Shown piece by piece: positions 7,746-10,443 of a stretch of 10,443 bases of DNA. Position 1 is the stretch's first letter; each line of letters opens with the position of its first letter. The translations under genes and the position numbers were made by a program. This DNA comes from Planctomycetes bacterium UBA1662 (lineage in GTDB: Bacteria; Planctomycetota; UBA8108), in contig DCKY01000123.1 in assembly GCA_002320775.1 (NCBI GenBank), positions 24,385 through 34,827 of the forward strand, given 5' to 3'. The notes under the pieces were generated by a model. It ran no database searches. It saw nothing but the letters and a program-made list of their open reading frames with translations, and had not been told where the DNA came from.

Positions 7746-10443
7746 TCAATCAATATAAACGAACTCATTCAGATTTAGCAGCACGAGGCAGAAAGAATGA
7801 AGAGCCTGGCGCATGCTGCGATCGAGGTTCTCACCAGGGGCGCTCCCTGCTGCGGCTATCCATTTCTTTCCGGAGATCTCGGCAGCGCTGGCCTTGCCAG
7901 CCGTCCTGGCCACCAGGGAGCTCAATCCGACCGGGGCCTCTCGCGAGCTCAGTCCCACCCTGTCGCCGGGTTCAGCGGGCTTTTCGACAGCGGCCCGCAA
8001 AGATGGATTCCGCTCATCCGGGGAGCCCTGCCCTACCCAGGCACTGACCTCAGGTCCAGCCAGGGCTACCCGGACCCGGTACCAGGTCCCTGTATTCAGC
8101 TCCAGCGGAGCTGACTTCACCACCACCGGCTCTTTCTCCTTGCCATGACGGCGAAGCTCGATGCGGTCTTCGCGCGGATCGAGCAGCAGCTCGAGACCCG
8201 AATAGAGATCTCCCTTATTCCCTCCACGGAAATAAATCGAGGCTCCCTCGGAGTTGGACTGCATGGATAGCTCCGCGGACAACTCGCCATCCGCCAGCCG
8301 AAGTGTCTTGTGCAGGGCGAAGGGCCGTCTCTGTGGGTCTACCCAGTCGATGTTGTCTCCAGCATCGTACCAGCGCCCACGAAAGTATTCCCATCCCGCC
8401 GAGGGGCCCTCGAAGAAATTCGAAGGCTGCTGGGTGCTCTTGAAGCCTCGCTCGATGGCGTCGGGAACTCCCGGCCTGAAGGTCGAGCGCGCGCGGCGAG
8501 AGACGAAGGCCTCCTCCTGGCGTCTGATAAAGGCGAGGCTCTTCGCGACCTCCTCCTCATCAGGGTCCCTCGACAGGACCAGCTGGTAAGCCCGCCTGAC
8601 AAAGTCGACCGGATGTCCGGCCGGATCGGAACCCTTCTCACTCAGCACACGGCCGGCGAAAACGCCGGCCTGCCAGTCGAGAAAGGAGCTGTTGAGCAGC
8701 ATCAGGGCCTGCGGAGCGACGGTGGTCACTGTGCGCATTCCCAGGGACTGGGCCGTGTTGGTGTAATCAAATCCTTCGATCAGGGGCATCAGCGTTCCGC
8801 GCTTGGTATAGATGTAGACGCTCCGGCGAGACTGGTCCTTCCTGCTTGAAACCCCCCAGCCCCAGCCCGGGCGAGACCCGCCCGCTATGACCTCGCGCCC
8901 GAGCTTCGGAAAGAAACCGCGGCCGCCCATCTCGGGGTTCAACCCGCCTGCAACGGATAAAATCGAGTCGCGGATCGCCTCGGCTTCGAGGCGCTTCATG
9001 TTCTGGCGCCAGAAAAGCTCGTTGGAGGGGTCCTTGCGCAGCGCCTCTCCCGGCAAGACCCTTGACGACATGCGGTAGGCGCTCGATAGCATGATCAGCT
9101 TCTGCAGCCTCTTGATCTTCCAGCCCCCCCGGATGAAATCCCACGCCAGCCAGTCGAGCAACCCGGGATGGGTCGGCGGCAATCCCCTGCGGCCAAGATC
9201 ATTCGGAGTCCGGACGATCCCTCTGCCAAAGAGGTGCTGCCAGATTCGGTTTACCATCACCCGTGCCGTCAGGAAGTTCTCTTCGCCCGCCACCCACTCG
9301 GCCAGCTCCCGCCGCAGGCCGGTGGAGGATTCCCCGGACGGCCGGGCGGAGAGCTCAACCTTCCTACCCCCAAGAACAGCGGGAAAGGCCGGCTTCACCA
9401 GGTCACCGGGAGTCCCCGCGTTGCCGCGAATCAGGACCTTCGTCTCCTTTGGACTGGCTCCATGCTCGCGCACGGCCAGCGCCCACTCGTTATTGCCGAT
9501 GGATGCGTAAGTCGACGAGTTCTTATCGTATTTCGGCTTGTCGTAATAACGAACGTTGTGCAGAAAGGCCAGGAAGCTGTAATAGTCCTTCTGCGGTATC
9601 GGGTCGTACATATGGTCATGGCAGCGCGCGCAGCCCATCGTCAGCCCCATGAAGGAGGCTCCGATCGCCACCACCATGTCATCGAGTCCATCGAACTCGG
9701 CCATCCTCTTGTCATCGGGCTCATCGTCCCACACTCCCAGGCGGTAGAAGCCCGTGGCGATGATCGAATCCCTGTTCGCATCATCGAGCTCATCTCCGGC
9801 AAGCTGCTCGATAACGAAGCGGTTGTAGGGCTTGTCCTGGTTGAAGCTGCGGATGACGTAGTCCCGATAGCGCCATGCATAGGGCTTCTCTCCATCTCGC
9901 TCATAGCCGTTGGTCTGGGCAAAACGCACCACGTCAAGCCAGTGCCGACCCCAGCGCTCACCGTATTGGGGTCGCGCCAACAGCCTGTCGATGAGACCTT
10001 CGAAAGCTCCGGGAGAATCATCTGCGGCGAAGCTCTCGACCTCCTTATAGCTTGGAGGAAGCCCGATGAGATCAAAATAGGCCCGCCGGATGAGCTCGCG
10101 CCGGCTGGCTGGATCCGCAGGCTCAAAGCCGCCGCTCTCCAGCTTCGCGAGAATAAAGTTATCGACCGGATTGCTCACCCAGCCGGCCTTCCTGACCCCG
10201 GGGACCGGAGTCCCGCTGGCCTTGCGAAAGGCCCACCAGTCACGGTCCTTGTCCGTCACGGCCAGCCCGGGAGCACGGCGGTCGGGGCCTCCGGTCTCCT
10301 CCTTCGGCCAGGGCGCCCCCAGTTCAATCCAACGCACCAGAATACCGACCTGGTCAGCGGAGAGCTTCTGCTTCGGCGGCATCTTCAGCTCGGGGTCCTG
10401 GTACTTCACGGCTCTGACCAGCAGGCTCTCCTGCGGCTTGCCG
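7746..10443 (-). CDS. PSCyt1-DUF1549-DUF1553 protein with inserted LamG-like domain (partial, 5' end outside window)
   Basis: The frame is open to the right edge, so the N-terminus is missing; the GTG at 10409 is internal to the PSCyt1 domain. Residues are counted from that GTG. The visible part starts in the cytochrome-c-like PSCyt1 domain (KMPPKQKLSADQ, with a Met that may bind heme; WIELGAPWP at 27-35). DUF1549 follows (about 78-285) with RRAYFDLIGLPP, RWGRHWLDVVRFAQTNGYE and a heme-type CxxCH at 260-264 (GCARCHDH). DUF1553 starts with VLIRGNAGTPGDLVKPAFP (325-343) and continues with ARVMVNRIWQHLFGRGIVRT (382-401), EAEAIRDSIL and VTTVAPQALMLLNSSFL. A beta-rich LamG/DUF1080-like domain (about 672-840) separates this from the terminal DUF1553 helix, RQALHSFCLVLLNLNEFVY. 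It is the upstream partner of the DUF1501 gene; such proteins are probably periplasmic, and their role is unknown. Confidence 0.94.
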   Translation of the reverse strand, partial: GKPQESLLVRAVKYQDPELKMPPKQKLSADQVGILVRWIELGAPWPKEETGGPDRRAPGLAVTDKDRDWWAFRKASGTPVPGVRKAGWVSNPVDNFILAKLESGGFEPADPASRRELIRRAYFDLIGLPPSYKEVESFAADDSPGAFEGLIDRLLARPQYGERWGRHWLDVVRFAQTNGYERDGEKPYAWRYRDYVIRSFNQDKPYNRFVIEQLAGDELDDANRDSIIATGFYRLGVWDDEPDDKRMAEFDGLDDMVVAIGASFMGLTMGCARCHDHMYDPIPQKDYYSFLAFLHNVRYYDKPKYDKNSSTYASIGNNEWALAVREHGASPKETKVLIRGNAGTPGDLVKPAFPAVLGGRKVELSARPSGESSTGLRRELAEWVAGEENFLTARVMVNRIWQHLFGRGIVRTPNDLGRRGLPPTHPGLLDWLAWDFIRGGWKIKRLQKLIMLSSAYRMSSRVLPGEALRKDPSNELFWRQNMKRLEAEAIRDSILSVAGGLNPEMGGRGFFPKLGREVIAGGSRPGWGWGVSSRKDQSRRSVYIYTKRGTLMPLIEGFDYTNTAQSLGMRTVTTVAPQALMLLNSSFLDWQAGVFAGRVLSEKGSDPAGHPVDFVRRAYQLVLSRDPDEEEVAKSLAFIRRQEEAFVSRRARSTFRPGVPDAIERGFKSTQQPSNFFEGPSAGWEYFRGRWYDAGDNIDWVDPQRRPFALHKTLRLADGELSAELSMQSNSEGASIYFRGGNKGDLYSGLELLLDPREDRIELRRHGKEKEPVVVKSAPLELNTGTWYRVRVALAGPEVSAWVGQGSPDERNPSLRAAVEKPAEPGDRVGLSSREAPVGLSSLVARTAGKASAAEISGKKWIAAAGSAPGENLDRSMRQALHSFCLVLLNLNEFVYID

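Noticed and set aside
8310..8849. Open frame of 179 codons on the plus strand inside the DUF1553 gene
   Set aside because: It is antisense to conserved DUF1553 sequence and has no recognisable motif or ribosome site.
10407..10409. GTG as a true start of the right-hand gene
   Set aside because: The frame continues upstream to the window edge with typical PSCyt1 residues (GKPQESLLVRA), so this GTG is an internal valine.

Overview
The window is GC-rich bacterial DNA. It fits a member of the Planctomycetota/Verrucomicrobiota (PVC) group, or an uncultured relative with similar gene content. The best clue is the right third: a Tat-exported DUF1501 protein directly downstream of a large PSCyt1-DUF1549-DUF1553 cytochrome-like protein, a pair multiplied in PVC genomes. 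The rest is housekeeping (biotin carboxylase subunits, an HtrA protease) or widespread accessory genes, so the assignment is an inference and no marker gene settles it.

Layout, left to right. (1) Bases 3-86 may be the last 27 codons of a + strand gene. (2) Bases 87-385 hold no convincing gene but contain several inverted repeats and one terminator-like hairpin on the - strand. (3) Bases 386-3048 form a minus-strand unit read right to left: a sigma70-type promoter (3020-3048), a leader with a nested hairpin, accB (biotin carrier), accC (biotin carboxylase, overlapping accB by 4 nt) and a zinc-ribbon protein with two membrane segments. (4) Bases 3121-4747, also minus strand, carry a membrane-anchored single-PDZ HtrA-type protease followed by a small charged helical protein of unknown role. 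(5) Bases 4979-6188, plus strand, are a two-gene unit: a creatininase-family metal hydrolase and a VOC (glyoxalase-like) protein, with the second gene's ribosome binding site on the first gene's stop codon. (6) Bases 6201-10443, minus strand, are the DUF1501 gene and its partner, which runs off the right edge.

Functionally, AccB and AccC are the carrier and carboxylase parts of acetyl-CoA carboxylase; the carboxyltransferase subunits are not in the window. The HtrA protein would act in envelope protein quality control. The creatininase/VOC pair looks like a small catabolic or detoxification module of unknown substrate. The DUF1501/PSCyt pair is exported or envelope-associated, and its biochemical role is not established for the family.

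I found no CRISPR array, tRNA, rRNA, insertion sequence, phage gene or recognisable defence system, and I do not see a clearly new multi-gene system. The points most worth a second look are the LamG-like domain set into the C-terminal part of the DUF1553 protein, the structured accB leader behind a near-consensus promoter, the uncharacterised zinc-ribbon membrane protein beside accBC, and the inverted-repeat-rich gap at the left end.
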